This document shows positions 46,805-56,717 of a DNA stretch of 64,000 bases, piece by piece. The position numbers and the translations under genes were made by a program. Source of the stretch: Hyphomicrobiales bacterium (GTDB lineage: Bacteria > Pseudomonadota > Alphaproteobacteria > Rhizobiales > Beijerinckiaceae); assembly GCA_027483895.1 (NCBI GenBank), contig JAIXTP010000014.1, positions 1 through 64,000 of the forward strand. The letters run 5' to 3'. Below the pieces are notes generated by a model, which was not told the origin of the DNA, did not search any database, and saw only the letters and a list, made by a program, of their open reading frames with translations. The stretch's first letter is position 1. Each line of letters starts with the position of its first letter.

Positions 46805-48163
46805 TCACGAAATCGGTTCAGTCGTGCGGACCGCCTGCGCGTCGATGCGCAGGCTTTTGTCCTGCGTTGAAACGCCGCGCTCGAAGGCCGCACGCGTCCA
46901 GACGACGGAAATCTGGGCGCCCTGTCCCCCGTCGGCCGCATTGCGCATGGAGATGCGGCCGCCCGTGCGCTCGAGCAGCGTCTTGGCGATGAAGAGGCCC
47001 AGGCCCAGCCCGCCTCCGTCCTTCGCCCTTCGGCGGCCGCGCGGCCGCAGATAGGGTTCGCCGAGCCGGGGCAGGAGATCGGCCGGGAAGCCCGGGCCGT
47101 CGTCGACGATGCTGACCGCGACGCGCTCGGCGTCCCAGCTCGCCGTGATCTCCACTTCGTCCCGGGCGAAATCGACCGCGTTCTCGACGAAATTGCCGAG
47201 GCCGTAGAGGATCGCGGGATTGCGGCGGCAGACGGGCTCGGGACCCATGCCGCGGCTTTCGACGCGCAGCTCGACCCCGAAGGAGCGCTGCGGGCCCGCG
47301 ACCTCCTCGACCACATGCAGGAGCTTCATCGTCTCGAGGGGGCCTTCCCCGCCCGATTCCAGCGAATTGAGCTTGCCGAGGATCTCGCGGCAGCGCCGCA
47401 CCTGCTCGCCGAGGAGACGCACGTCGTCGGCGAGATCGCCCTCCGGCGGCACCGCGCGCTCCAGCTCCTTCGCGATCAGCGCGATGGTGGCCAGCGGCGT
47501 GCCGAGCTCGTGCGCCGCCGCCGCGGCCAGCCCGTCGAGCTGCGTGAGATGCTGTTCCCGGGCGAGGACCAGTTCCGTCGCGGCCAGGGCGCCGGCGAGC
47601 CGCCGCGATTCCTCGGACACGCGGAAGGCGTAGGTGCCGGTGAAGATCGCCCCGATCATGATCGCGAACCAGATGCCGACATCGTAGAGCCAGGGCGCGC
47701 TGAAGCCGTCGTCGCTCCAGGGCAGCGGCATATGGGCGAAGCCGACGACCGAGGCCGAGAGGATCGCCGAGCCGCCCACGACGATCGTATGGCGCAGCGG
47801 AAGGGCGGTGGCCGAGATCATCACCGGCGCGAGCAGCAACATCGCGAAGGGGTTTTCGAGCCCGCCCGTGAGGGCGAGGAGCACCGCGAGCTGGATCACG
47901 TCGAAGATCAGGATCCCCGCGGCCGCCGAATCGGACAGCCGGTGACCCTGCGGCGCCGCGAGCGCCAAGGCGACGTTCAGCGCGGCCGCGGCCCCGATGG
48001 TGAGCGCCGCGGCGACGACCGGCAGGTCGAAGTCGAGACCGAATTGGACGAGCAGGATCGCGAGCGATTGACCTGCCGTCGCCAACCAGCGGATGCGGAC
48101 GAGCGTATCGAGGCGGAGACGACTGCCTCCGCGACCGGGGCCCAAAACGTCGAGATCGGACAT
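46805..48163 (-). CDS. regB: Redox sensor histidine kinase RegB/ActS/PrrB
   Basis: 452 residues. About six membrane helices are followed by a histidine kinase. The quinone-sensing loop GGLENPFAMLLLAPV and the H box AAAAAHELGTPLATIALIA are diagnostic, and RRCREILGKL contains the redox cysteine homologous to the one that tunes RegB activity. The ATP domain has NFVENAVDF and GGLGLGLFIAKTLLERTGG. I start at ATG 48163 (MSDLDVLGPGRGG), which agrees with the family; the frame offers ATG 48274, giving 489 residues. It is divergent from phaZ. Confidence 0.95.
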   Translation of the reverse strand: MSDLDVLGPGRGGSRLRLDTLVRIRWLATAGQSLAILLVQFGLDFDLPVVAAALTIGAAAALNVALALAAPQGHRLSDSAAAGILIFDVIQLAVLLALTGGLENPFAMLLLAPVMISATALPLRHTIVVGGSAILSASVVGFAHMPLPWSDDGFSAPWLYDVGIWFAIMIGAIFTGTYAFRVSEESRRLAGALAATELVLAREQHLTQLDGLAAAAAHELGTPLATIALIAKELERAVPPEGDLADDVRLLGEQVRRCREILGKLNSLESGGEGPLETMKLLHVVEEVAGPQRSFGVELRVESRGMGPEPVCRRNPAILYGLGNFVENAVDFARDEVEITASWDAERVAVSIVDDGPGFPADLLPRLGEPYLRPRGRRRAKDGGGLGLGLFIAKTLLERTGGRISMRNAADGGQGAQISVVWTRAAFERGVSTQDKSLRIDAQAVRTTEPIS

Positions 48164-48380
48164 GTCCTTACAGATAGGGCGCCATTCCGGAACGAAAACG
48201 GTCTCCCATGCGTCCGAATTCCTGCAGTCCGCGCCCTGATCTGTGGATGAACGGTCGCCCTGGGGGACGTTCATCGGTCTTTCACCTTCGGCTTATTGAA
48301 TAACGGACGCGAACCGGTAAATTCCGTCGAGGTGTGCGGTGCAACAACGCGTCGCCTGCCCCGAGGACAGGGATGTCGCC

Positions 48381-49736
48381 ATGCAGCTGCCCTTCTACAT
48401 GTGGTACGAAACCGCGCACGCGATGCTCGGTCCCGCGCGAGCGCTGGCCGACACCACGAAGTGGATCTACCAGAATCCTGTGAACCCCCTCGGGAAGACG
48501 ACGTTCGGTCGCGCGGTCGCCGCCGCCTGCGAGCTGTTCGAGCGCTCCACCCGCCGCTACGGCAAGCCCGCCTTCGACCTGCCGACGACCTCGGTCAACG
48601 GCGTCCGGGTGCCGGTGACGGAGCGGGTGGTCTGGGAGAAGACCTTCTGCCGCGTCATCCATTTCGACCGGGCGATCGACCGCAACAAGGTCCGCCAGCC
48701 GAAGATCCTGATGGTCGCGCCGATGTCGGGCCATTACGCCACGCTGCTGCGCGGCACGGTCGAGACCTTCCTGCCCACGCATGAGGTCTACATCACCGAT
48801 TGGGTCGACGCCCGCCTCGTTCCGCTGTCGGAAGGCCGTTTCGACCTCGACGACTATATCGATTACGTGATCGAGATGTGTCGGGAGCTCGGCCCCGATC
48901 TCCACGTGATGGCCGTGTGCCAGCCTTCGGTTCCGGTGATCGCCGCGATCGCCCGCATGGAGGCGATGAACGACCCGTCCGTTCCCTATTCCATGACGCT
49001 GATGGGCGGCCCGATCGACACGCGCCGCAGCCCGACGGAAGTGAACAAGGTCGCCGAGAAGCGCGGCATCGACTGGTTCCGCCGCCACTGCATCGTGAAG
49101 GTGCCGCTGCCGAACCCGGGCTTCATGCGCGACGTCTATCCGGGCTTCCTGCAGCTGTCCGGCTTCATGGCGATGAACATCGATCGCCACATTTCCGCGC
49201 ATGGCGAGATGTTCAACCACCTCGTCGAGGGCGACGGCGACTCGGCCGAGAAGCATCGCGAATTCTACGACGAGTACATGGCGGTGATGGACCTGACCGC
49301 GGAGTTCTATCTCCAGACGGTCGATGTCGTGTTCGTGAAGCATCTCCTGCCCAAGGGCGAGATGATGCATCGCGACCAGCCGGTCGACCTGACCGCGATC
49401 CGCCGTTGCGCGCTGATGACGGTGGAAGGCGAGAGGGACGACATTTCCGGCGTCGGCCAGACCGAGGCGGCGCAGGATCTCTGCATCAACATCCCGAACG
49501 ACATGCGCGTGCATTGGGTGCAGCCCAAGGTCGGCCATTACGGCGTGTTCAACGGCTCGCGCTTCCGGGCCGACATCGCGCCGCGGATCTCGGACTTCAT
49601 GGCGAATGCCGAGATCGAAGGCGGCCGCCGCAAGGCTCCCGCCGCGCGCAAGGCCGCCGATGCGGGGGCGGGCACGGTCGTGTCCCTCGCCGCGACCGGC
49701 CGCCGCGCCGCCGCCCGCAAGCCTTCCAAGGATTGA
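48381..49736 (+). CDS. phaZ: Intracellular polyhydroxyalkanoate depolymerase
   Basis: 451 residues. It degrades the organism's own poly-3-hydroxybutyrate granules. It starts MQLPFYMWYETAHAMLGPAR and carries the nucleophile site MAVCQPSVPV with Cys180 instead of the usual serine, the hallmark of this family, plus HYATLLRGTVETFLP and a C-terminal GHYGVFNGSRFRADIAP. ATG 48381 is preferred to an upstream ATG at 48339. It follows the RegB gene divergently, so carbon storage may share a regulatory region with redox control. The tail is a basic Ala-rich extension. Confidence 0.93.
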   Translation: MQLPFYMWYETAHAMLGPARALADTTKWIYQNPVNPLGKTTFGRAVAAACELFERSTRRYGKPAFDLPTTSVNGVRVPVTERVVWEKTFCRVIHFDRAIDRNKVRQPKILMVAPMSGHYATLLRGTVETFLPTHEVYITDWVDARLVPLSEGRFDLDDYIDYVIEMCRELGPDLHVMAVCQPSVPVIAAIARMEAMNDPSVPYSMTLMGGPIDTRRSPTEVNKVAEKRGIDWFRRHCIVKVPLPNPGFMRDVYPGFLQLSGFMAMNIDRHISAHGEMFNHLVEGDGDSAEKHREFYDEYMAVMDLTAEFYLQTVDVVFVKHLLPKGEMMHRDQPVDLTAIRRCALMTVEGERDDISGVGQTEAAQDLCINIPNDMRVHWVQPKVGHYGVFNGSRFRADIAPRISDFMANAEIEGGRRKAPAARKAADAGAGTVVSLAATGRRAAARKPSKD

Positions 49737-49808
49737 CCGCCCGAACCGGCCGACCGCGCGCACTTCCCTGATGACGGGGGCGCACGCGTTCGGCACTGTT
49801 CCGGGATC

Positions 49809-50555
49809 ATGATTCTCGAGCGCCTGCGGGCCCTTCGCGCACCCGAACCGGCCCATATCGTCGTGCCCCACGGCGCCACGGAGTTCACTGTGGCGCTTCG
49901 CCGTTCGCCCAAGGCGCGGCGCTATACGCTGCGCGTCTGTTCCGGCTCCGGCGAGATCGTGCTGACCCTGCCGGCCCGCGCCGACCTGCGCACCGCTTCC
50001 GATTTCGCCGCCCGTCACACGGGCTGGATCGCGCAGCGCCTCGCGCGGCTTCCGGAAATGGTGACGCTCGATCACGGCGCGACCGTGCCCTTCCGCGGCG
50101 TGCCGCACCGCATCGAGCACCGGCCGGGGATGCGCGGCACCGTCCGGGCCGAGCTCGACGATGCGGGCGCCCCCGTGCTCGCCGTCGCGGGATCGGCCGA
50201 GCACGTGCATCGGCGCGTCCTCGATTTCCTCAAGCGCGAGGCCGCCAAGGACCTCAAGGCGGCGGTCGCGCGGCATGCGGGCACGCTCGGCGTCGCTGTG
50301 ACGGGCATCACGCTGCGCGACACCCGGAGCCGTTGGGGCTCCTGCACGGCCGCGGGCCGCCTCAATTTCTCATGGCGCCTCGTGATGGCGCCCCCCTTCG
50401 TGCTCGATTATCTCGCCGCGCATGAGAGCGCGCATCGCCGCGAGATGAACCATTCGAACCGGTTCTGGCGGCTCCTGCGCGAGATCTGCCCCGCGACCGA
50501 CGAGGCCGAGAGCTGGCTCGACCGGAACGGCGCCGGCCTGCATCGCTATCGCTGA
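49809..50555 (+). CDS. YgjP-like M48-type metallopeptidase
   Basis: 248 residues. The zinc motif is HESAH in LAAHESAHRREMNHSNRFWRLL, with a preceding DTRSRWGSCTAAGRLNFSWRLV; that order identifies the YgjP/SprT-like metallohydrolase (formerly DUF45) family. Function in bacteria is not established. There is no signal peptide. It begins with MILERLRALRAPEPAHIVVP. Gap of 72 bases after phaZ. Confidence 0.9.
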   Translation: MILERLRALRAPEPAHIVVPHGATEFTVALRRSPKARRYTLRVCSGSGEIVLTLPARADLRTASDFAARHTGWIAQRLARLPEMVTLDHGATVPFRGVPHRIEHRPGMRGTVRAELDDAGAPVLAVAGSAEHVHRRVLDFLKREAAKDLKAAVARHAGTLGVAVTGITLRDTRSRWGSCTAAGRLNFSWRLVMAPPFVLDYLAAHESAHRREMNHSNRFWRLLREICPATDEAESWLDRNGAGLHRYR

Positions 50556-50615
50556 AATCCTGATCCGCGCCGTCTTCGCGTGACAGCGCGTCGCGCGCGG
50601 CTTACGCCTCACCGC

Positions 50616-51809
50616 ATGCCGCTTCGTCCCGACACCATCGCGCTCACCGCCCTGCTCGCCCTTCTCACGGCGCTGGGGCCGCTGTCGACGGACATGTATC
50701 TGCCCTCGCTTCCCGCCATCGGGCGGGTCTTCGCGGTCGATACGGCGGCCGTCCAGCTCACGCTGTCGCTGTTCCTCGCGGGCTTCGCTGCGGGGCAGGT
50801 GATCTACGGGCCGGTCTCCGACCGCTACGGACGCAAGCGGGTGCTGCTCGCGGGCCTCGGCCTCTACATCCTCGCATCCTTCGTCTGCGCGCTGGCGCCC
50901 TCCGTCGAGACGCTGACCGCGGCGCGCTTCTTCCAGGCCTTCGGGGCCTCGGGGCCCATCGTGCTGGCGCGCACGATCGTCCGCGATCTCTATGAGGGCC
51001 CCCGCGCCGGGCGCGAACTGTCCCGGATGGGAACCGTGATGGGCCTCGTGCCCGCGCTGGCCCCGATCCTCGGGGGCGTCCTCGAGTCGGCCTACGGCTG
51101 GCGCGCGAGCTTCTTCGTCAGCGGCGGCGCGGGCGTGCTGCTGGGCCTCCTCGTCGTCTTCGGCCTTCCGGAGACGCTGCGGCTGCGTTCGCCCGCGATG
51201 CTCTCGCCGCTCGGCATCCTGCGCGGTTACGGCGTGCTGCTCTCGGACCGGACCTACCGGCTCTTCATGAGCATGAGCGCGCTGACCTATGCGGGCTTGT
51301 TCTGCTTCATCTCCGGCTCCTCCTTCGTCCTGCAGCGGGTCTACGGCCTGTCCGAACTGATGGTCGGCTTCGCCTTCTCCTTCGTGGTGCTCGGCTATGT
51401 GAGCGGCACCGTGCTGGCGCAGAAGGTCGTGGGCCATCGCGGCATTTCGGGCACGATCCGGATCGGCGTGACCTGCCTCGCGCTCGGCGGCGTGTTCATG
51501 CTGATCGGCGCGGTCGCAGGCCCGCATTCGCCCTTCGAGATCCTCGTGCCGATGGCCCTCTACACCTGCGGCGTGGGCTTCACGATGCCGCAATCCATGG
51601 CGGGCGCGATGGGACCCTTCCCGGAACGGGCGGGCGCCGCCTCGTCCTTTCTCGGACTGGTGCAGATGAGTTCCGCGGCGGTCGTCGGCATCGGCCTCGG
51701 CCATGCGCTGGACGTGACGCCGCTCGCTCTGCCCGCGATGGTCGCGGCGTTGGGGCTCGCGGCCTTCCTCACCTTCGCGCTCGCGACGCGCGGCGCGCGC
51801 CGCGTCTGA
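50616..51809 (+). CDS. Bcr/CflA-family multidrug efflux MFS transporter
   Basis: 397 residues with twelve helices. The hallmark LGPLSTDMYLPSLPAIGRVF follows the first helix, and the MFS motif GPVSDRYGRKRVLLAG is near residues 68-83. DHA1 family pumps of this type export sulfonamides, bicyclomycin, cysteine or other small molecules; the substrate is unknown. I prefer ATG 50616 to the GTG at 50580. It converges with the PBP1A gene with 12 bases between stops. Confidence 0.92.
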   Translation: MPLRPDTIALTALLALLTALGPLSTDMYLPSLPAIGRVFAVDTAAVQLTLSLFLAGFAAGQVIYGPVSDRYGRKRVLLAGLGLYILASFVCALAPSVETLTAARFFQAFGASGPIVLARTIVRDLYEGPRAGRELSRMGTVMGLVPALAPILGGVLESAYGWRASFFVSGGAGVLLGLLVVFGLPETLRLRSPAMLSPLGILRGYGVLLSDRTYRLFMSMSALTYAGLFCFISGSSFVLQRVYGLSELMVGFAFSFVVLGYVSGTVLAQKVVGHRGISGTIRIGVTCLALGGVFMLIGAVAGPHSPFEILVPMALYTCGVGFTMPQSMAGAMGPFPERAGAASSFLGLVQMSSAAVVGIGLGHALDVTPLALPAMVAALGLAAFLTFALATRGARRV

Positions 51810-51821
51810 GCGGAAGCGCCC

Positions 51822-54164
51822 TCAGCCGCCGAACAGGCGTCCGAACAGGCCGGGCTCCTGCCGCTGCTGCTGCGGCGCGGGCCGTTGCGGCTGCGTGCCG
51901 CCGCCCACGAGCCCCGGCGGGCGCAGGCCGTCGTCGGGCCGCGACTGCGCGATCGGGGCGGGCGGGACGGGGCGATCCTGAACCGGTGCGGGCCGGCCGT
52001 TCGCGACGGGTGCGGCGGGGACGTTGCCGACGGTCGCGGGGGGCACGGGGGCCGGGGCGTTGCGCACCATCGGCGTTCCGTTGCCGACCGGGGCGGGAGG
52101 AACGGGCGCGGCGTCTTCCGCGTCGCCGGAATGGCCGCCGAAGAGCGAGGGCGCCCAGCCGTTCGGAATGCCGGGCAAAGGCTGCGGAGGCGTGCCGGCG
52201 AGCGCGGTCTTCATGAACCGGCTCCAGACCTCGACCGGCAGATTGCCGCCGGAGACGCGCTTCGTCGGCGTGCCGTCGTCATTGCCGAGCCAGACGCCCG
52301 CGACCAGCGCGGAGGTATAGCCGACGAACCAGGCGTCGCGGAATTCCTGGCTGGTGCCGGTCTTGCCCGCGGCCTCCCAGCCCGGCAGCTCGGCCTTGCG
52401 CGCCGTGCCCGTCACCAGCGTCTCCCGCATCATGCAGTTCATCATGCCGACCGTCTCGGGAGCGACCACGCGGCCCAGCCCGCCGCCGGTGCGCCGATAG
52501 ATCCAGTCGCCGTCCTTCGTCTTCACGCCCGTGATGACATAGGGCAGCACGCCGACGCCGCCGTTCGCGAAGGGCGCATAGGCCGAGACGAGTTCCATCG
52601 GCGAGACTTCGGACGTGCCGAGCGCGATGGAGGCGTTGGGCTCCAGCTTCGAGCGGATGCCCATGCGCTGCGCCGTCGCGACCACGGTCTTGGGCCCGAC
52701 TTCGACGCCGAGGCGCACGGCGACCGTATTGAGCGAAAGCGACAGCGCCGTCGTCAGCGTGACGGGGCCGCGATAGTCGCGCGAATAGTTTTCGGGCGAC
52801 CAGCCGCGCAGGTTCAGCGGCGCGTCCTCGCGCACCGTGTCGGGCGTCAGTCCGCGCTCGACGGCGGCGAGATAGACGAAGGGCTTGAAGGCGGAGCCCG
52901 GCTGGCGCCGCGCCGCGACGGCGCGATTGTATTGGCTCTCGGCATAGCTGCGCCCGCCGACGAGCGCGCGGATCGCGCCGTCGGGCTGTAGGGCGACGAA
53001 GGCGCCCTGCGACACGCCGAACTTCTCGCCCTTCTGGACGAGCTCGTCGACCAGCGCCTTCTCCGCCGCGAGCTGCATGCTTGCATCGAGCGTCGTGCTC
53101 ACCACCACGTCCGTCTCGATCGTGCCGATGAAGTCGTCCAGCACGTCCATGACATGGTCGGCCGCATAGCCGAAGGAGCCGCCGTTCGCGGGCTTCACGG
53201 GGCGGGCGGGGTTGATGAGCGCGAGCTTGACCATCTCGTCCGAGACGAGCCTTTCGCGCGCCATGGCCGCGAGCACGAGTTCGGCGCGCGCCTGCGCGCC
53301 GGCTGGATTGCGGTTCGGCGCCAGCCGCGAGGGCGACTGCACGAGACCCGCGAGGATCGCGGCTTCCGACAGCGTCACGTCGCGCGCGGGCTTGCCGAAA
53401 TAGCGCAGCGAGGCCGCGTCCACGCCATAGGCGCCCGAACCGAAATAGACGCGGTTGAGATAGAGTTCGAGGATCTGATCCTTGCCGTAGTTCCGCTCCA
53501 GCCACAGCGCGAGGATCGCCTCCTGGATCTTGCGGGAGGCGGTGCGCTCCTGCGTGAGGAACAGGTTCTTGGCGAGCTGCTGGGTCAGCGTCGAGCCGCC
53601 TTGGATGGGCCCGCCCGAGCGCAGCACGTTGCGCACCATGGCGCGCGCGATGCCGATCGGGTCGACGCCGAAATGGTCGTAGAAACGCCGGTCCTCGATG
53701 GCGATGAACGCCTTGGGCAGATAGGGCGGCAGTTCCTTCAGCTCGATCGCCCGCCCGCCGGTTTCGCCGCGGTTCGCGATCAGGCTGCCGTCGGCGGCGA
53801 GAATGGCGACGTTGGGCGGCCGCTTCGGCACGGCCAGCCGGTCGATGGGGGGCAGCTTGGTCGCATGATAGGCGACGAGCGCGCCGACCCCGATCAGGCC
53901 CCATAAGCAAAGCACCGCGGACCAGTAGAAGAGACGGCCGAGCAGCGATGCCGAGCGCCGGCGCGCCCGCTTGGCGGGCTTCGCCCTGGCGTCGCGCTGC
54001 GCGGATTTCTCCGAGGATCCGGATTTGCGGGGAGCTCCGGCGCGGTCCGGTCCGCGGCTCGTCACGACGGCGCGGTCCTCGCGGCTCAGGCGGAGGTCGT
54101 CCCCCTTGTCGTCCGCGCCGCCGCCGAATGTCGGCTCGCGGCGCTCGCGCTTGCCCTGTGCCAT
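51822..54164 (-). CDS. mrcA: Penicillin-binding protein 1A
   Basis: 780 residues, bifunctional class A PBP. A basic cytoplasmic N-terminus of about 70 residues precedes one helix (about 78-98). The glycosyltransferase domain has EDRRFYDHFGVD (about 156-167) and RKIQEAILALWLERNYGK. The transpeptidase has the SxxK motif in QPGSAFKPF (about 424), SxN in SLSLNTVAV and KTG in AGKTGTSQEF (about 600). The last ~120 residues are Pro/Gln-rich and end EPGLFGRLFGG, with an amphipathic tail. The normal partner of the LpoA-like lipoprotein is a class A PBP, so the two may work together. Confidence 0.95.
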   Translation of the reverse strand: MAQGKRERREPTFGGGADDKGDDLRLSREDRAVVTSRGPDRAGAPRKSGSSEKSAQRDARAKPAKRARRRSASLLGRLFYWSAVLCLWGLIGVGALVAYHATKLPPIDRLAVPKRPPNVAILAADGSLIANRGETGGRAIELKELPPYLPKAFIAIEDRRFYDHFGVDPIGIARAMVRNVLRSGGPIQGGSTLTQQLAKNLFLTQERTASRKIQEAILALWLERNYGKDQILELYLNRVYFGSGAYGVDAASLRYFGKPARDVTLSEAAILAGLVQSPSRLAPNRNPAGAQARAELVLAAMARERLVSDEMVKLALINPARPVKPANGGSFGYAADHVMDVLDDFIGTIETDVVVSTTLDASMQLAAEKALVDELVQKGEKFGVSQGAFVALQPDGAIRALVGGRSYAESQYNRAVAARRQPGSAFKPFVYLAAVERGLTPDTVREDAPLNLRGWSPENYSRDYRGPVTLTTALSLSLNTVAVRLGVEVGPKTVVATAQRMGIRSKLEPNASIALGTSEVSPMELVSAYAPFANGGVGVLPYVITGVKTKDGDWIYRRTGGGLGRVVAPETVGMMNCMMRETLVTGTARKAELPGWEAAGKTGTSQEFRDAWFVGYTSALVAGVWLGNDDGTPTKRVSGGNLPVEVWSRFMKTALAGTPPQPLPGIPNGWAPSLFGGHSGDAEDAAPVPPAPVGNGTPMVRNAPAPVPPATVGNVPAAPVANGRPAPVQDRPVPPAPIAQSRPDDGLRPPGLVGGGTQPQRPAPQQQRQEPGLFGRLFGG

Positions 54165-54246
54165 GACGCCGCTGCCCCTACCCCTCGCGGAACGAGGAAC
54201 TGAAGCGTTAACGGGGCGGAATTAAGGAGGCGTTACCCTTCGCGGG

Positions 54247-55104
54247 TCAGGCGGCCTTGGCGGGCGCGTTCGTCAAGAGCCGGCACAGCCGCCCCAAGGT
54301 CGCGCGCATCTCGTGACGATGCACGACCATGTCGACCATGCCGTGATCCTTGAGATATTCGGCACGTTGGAAGCCCGGCGGCAGCTTTTCGCGGATCGTC
54401 TGCTCGATCACGCGGGGACCCGCGAAGCAGATGAGCGCGCCGGGTTCGGCGATATGCACGTCGCCGAGCATCGCGTAGGAGGCCGTCACGCCGCCCGTCG
54501 TCGGGTTGGTGAGCACGACGATATAGGGCAGGCGCGCCGCACGAAGGCGCCGCACGGCGATGGTGGTGCGCGGCATCTGCATCAGCGAGAACATGCCTTC
54601 CTGCATGCGCGCGCCGCCCGAGGCCGTGAACATCACGAAGGGCGTCTTCCGTTCCACGGCCGTCTCCAGACCGCGGACGACCGCTTCGCCGGCCGCCATG
54701 CCGAGCGAACCGCCCATGAAGTCGAAATCCTGCACGCCGACGGTCACGTCGGTGCCTTCGAGCTTGCCGAAGCCGAGCTTCACCGTGTCCGGCATGCCCG
54801 TCTTGGCGCGGGCGTCGCGGATGCGGTCGGCATATTTCTTCTCGTCGCGGAATTTCAGCGGATCGGCCGGGACGTCCGGGATCGCGATGTCCTCATAGCG
54901 ACCGTCGTCGAACACGCTCTTGAGCCGCGCGACCGCTCCCATGCGCAGGTGATGCTCGGAGCCCGGGATGACCCACAGATTGGCCTCGACGTCCTTATGG
55001 AAGACGAGCTGGCCGCTTTCGGGGCACTTCACCCAGAGATTTTCGGGCGTATCCCGCTTCAGGAAGGAGCGGATCTTCGGGGCGACGTTGGAAATCCAGC
55101 TCAT
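54247..55104 (-). CDS. accD: Acetyl-CoA carboxylase carboxyltransferase subunit beta
   Basis: 285 residues. With AccA it transfers carboxyl from biotin to acetyl-CoA. The carboxyltransferase core is intact ([54 protein letters not shown]). The N-terminal zinc ribbon is degenerate: only one of four cysteines remains ([15 protein letters not shown], then [11 protein letters not shown]), a state I know from alphaproteobacterial AccD. It follows trpA by 11 bases and is transcribed with it; folC is not behind it as in most relatives. Confidence 0.95.
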   Translation of the reverse strand: MSWISNVAPKIRSFLKRDTPENLWVKCPESGQLVFHKDVEANLWVIPGSEHHLRMGAVARLKSVFDDGRYEDIAIPDVPADPLKFRDEKKYADRIRDARAKTGMPDTVKLGFGKLEGTDVTVGVQDFDFMGGSLGMAAGEAVVRGLETAVERKTPFVMFTASGGARMQEGMFSLMQMPRTTIAVRRLRAARLPYIVVLTNPTTGGVTASYAMLGDVHIAEPGALICFAGPRVIEQTIREKLPPGFQRAEYLKDHGMVDMVVHRHEMRATLGRLCRLLTNAPAKAA

Positions 55105-55115
55105 GGCGGGCTCCT

Positions 55116-55952
55116 TCAGGCGGCCGATTTCGTCGCGCGGCGGACGCCGGCGGCGATGTCGGACACGAGCGCGACGACGGCGTCCACGGTCTTCGCAGTC
55201 GCTTTTCCGTCGGCGTCGAGCGAGGTGCGGACCGCTTCGACGAGCGCGGATCCCACGACCACGCCGTCGGCGCCGCGGGCGATGATTTCGGCCGTTTCGG
55301 CATTCTTCACGCCGAAGCCCACCGCGATCGGCAGGTCTGTGTGCTTCTTGATCCGCGCCACCGCGCCCGAGACCTTGGAATAATCGGGGATCGCCGAGCC
55401 CGTGATGCCGGTGACCGAGACGTAATAGACGAAGCCGGACGTGTTGCGCAGCACCTTGGGCAGGCGCGCGTCGTCCGTCGTCGGCGTCGCGAGGCGGATG
55501 AAGTTGAGGCCCGCCTTCAGCGCGGGCTCGCAGAGTTCCGCATCCTCTTCCGGCGGCAGGTCCACCACGATCAGGCCGTCGACGCCCGCCTCCGTCGCGT
55601 CCGCGAGGAAGCGCTCGACGCCGTAGACGTAGATCGGGTTGTAGTAGCCCATCAGGATGATCGGCGTATCGGCATCGCCCGCGCGGAAGTCGCGCACCAT
55701 GGCGAGCGTCTTCTTCAGCGTCTGGCCCGCGCCGAGCGCACGCAGGCCCGCGGCCTGAATGGCCGGGCCGTCGGCCATCGGGTCGGTGAAGGGCATGCCG
55801 ATCTCGATGAGGTCGGCGCCCGCCTTCGGCAGCGCCTTGACGATCGCGAGCGAGGTCGCGGCGTCGGGGTCGCCCGCCATCACGAAGGTCACGAGGGCGG
55901 CCCGGCCCTGGGCGCGGGTCGCGGCGAAGCGGCGGTCGATGCGGGTGCTCAT
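55116..55952 (-). CDS. trpA: Tryptophan synthase alpha subunit
   Basis: 278 residues, TIM barrel that cleaves indole-glycerol phosphate. The catalytic glutamate lies in [21 protein letters not shown], the aspartate in [14 protein letters not shown], and phosphate binding is [13 protein letters not shown]. It normally follows trpB closely so the two subunits are made together, but here a 666-base NYN-domain gene and a terminator stand between them. The region before it has only GATAACTGCGAGCGC, a poor site. Confidence 0.96.
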   Translation of the reverse strand: MSTRIDRRFAATRAQGRAALVTFVMAGDPDAATSLAIVKALPKAGADLIEIGMPFTDPMADGPAIQAAGLRALGAGQTLKKTLAMVRDFRAGDADTPIILMGYYNPIYVYGVERFLADATEAGVDGLIVVDLPPEEDAELCEPALKAGLNFIRLATPTTDDARLPKVLRNTSGFVYYVSVTGITGSAIPDYSKVSGAVARIKKHTDLPIAVGFGVKNAETAEIIARGADGVVVGSALVEAVRTSLDADGKATAKTVDAVVALVSDIAAGVRRATKSAA

Positions 55953-55995
55953 GCGCTCGCAGTTATCACGCAGGCGGCCCGATGGGGAGAGGGGA

Positions 55996-56661
55996 TCATC
56001 GCCAAGTCGGAAGACGCCGGACGATCTCGCCGTCTTTCGACAGGACTTCCTCCGGAAATTGAGCCTTCATCAGATGGCCCGGCCTGATGTGAAGATGAAA
56101 AGACGCGACGTCGGCCAAGCTCTGGTGGGGCGCTTTCACGGGGACGAGCAAGCCGACCCTTTTGCCTGCTTCCGCGACCGCGATCCTGATCGGTTCGACG
56201 AGGTCGGAATCGTTGGTGAGGACGACGGCCACGTCGAATGCATCCGTGAAGGCGTCACGCACGAGGTGAGCGGCGATGTTCACGTCGCTTCCCTTCTCCT
56301 CGAATTTCCGGACCTTGACCACGTTCGGGCCGGGCAGGGTCCAATCATAATCGGCCGGCCGGGCCTGCAGCGGGTCGCAGGGCTCCATCCAGACCTCGGA
56401 CGCCATGAACGATCCTTCGTGCACGACGATCTCCGGAACCGACGAGAGCGCCTGCAGATAGACCGCCTGCCGGGCGGGAGCGTCCGGATCATGCAGGCGG
56501 CTCGACAGGCGTGCGGTGTAGAAGTTCACGCGTTCGACCCGGTGGGATCGGTGAAGCACGGTCTCGATCAGCGCCTTCGGATTCAACCACTTCGAGGCGG
56601 GGCGTCGCTTTAGAAGCCGGTAATAGAGGTTGAACCCGTCTATATAGGCAATGGTTCGCAT
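55996..56661 (-). CDS. NYN-domain protein inserted in the trp cluster
   Basis: 221 residues of the NYN (PIN-like) RNase fold. Conserved acidic sites are Asp8 in [13 protein letters not shown], Asp in [14 protein letters not shown] and Asp/Asn in [13 protein letters not shown]. Relatives are single-domain LabA-type proteins and putative RNases; the substrate is unknown and no antitoxin partner is seen. It lies between trpB and trpA, where it interrupts the usual trpBA coupling. It has no clear ribosome-binding site, and a terminator-like hairpin ends 13 bases before its start. The local sequence is less GC-rich than neighbours, hinting at transfer. Confidence 0.85.
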   Translation of the reverse strand: MRTIAYIDGFNLYYRLLKRRPASKWLNPKALIETVLHRSHRVERVNFYTARLSSRLHDPDAPARQAVYLQALSSVPEIVVHEGSFMASEVWMEPCDPLQARPADYDWTLPGPNVVKVRKFEEKGSDVNIAAHLVRDAFTDAFDVAVVLTNDSDLVEPIRIAVAEAGKRVGLLVPVKAPHQSLADVASFHLHIRPGHLMKAQFPEEVLSKDGEIVRRLPTWR

Positions 56662-56673
56662 CGAAACGGCTCT

Positions 56674-56714
56674 GAAAAAGCAAAGGCCGCGTCGGATCTC
56701 TCCGAGCGGCCTTT
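56674..56714 (-). terminator. Terminator or attenuator between trpB and the NYN gene
   Basis: On the minus strand, a stem AAAGGCCGC/GCGGCCTTT with a second internal pair TCGGA/TCCGA is followed by GCTTTTT. It sits 79 bases past the trpB stop and only 13 before the NYN start codon. Confidence 0.8.
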
Positions 56715-56717
56715 GAG

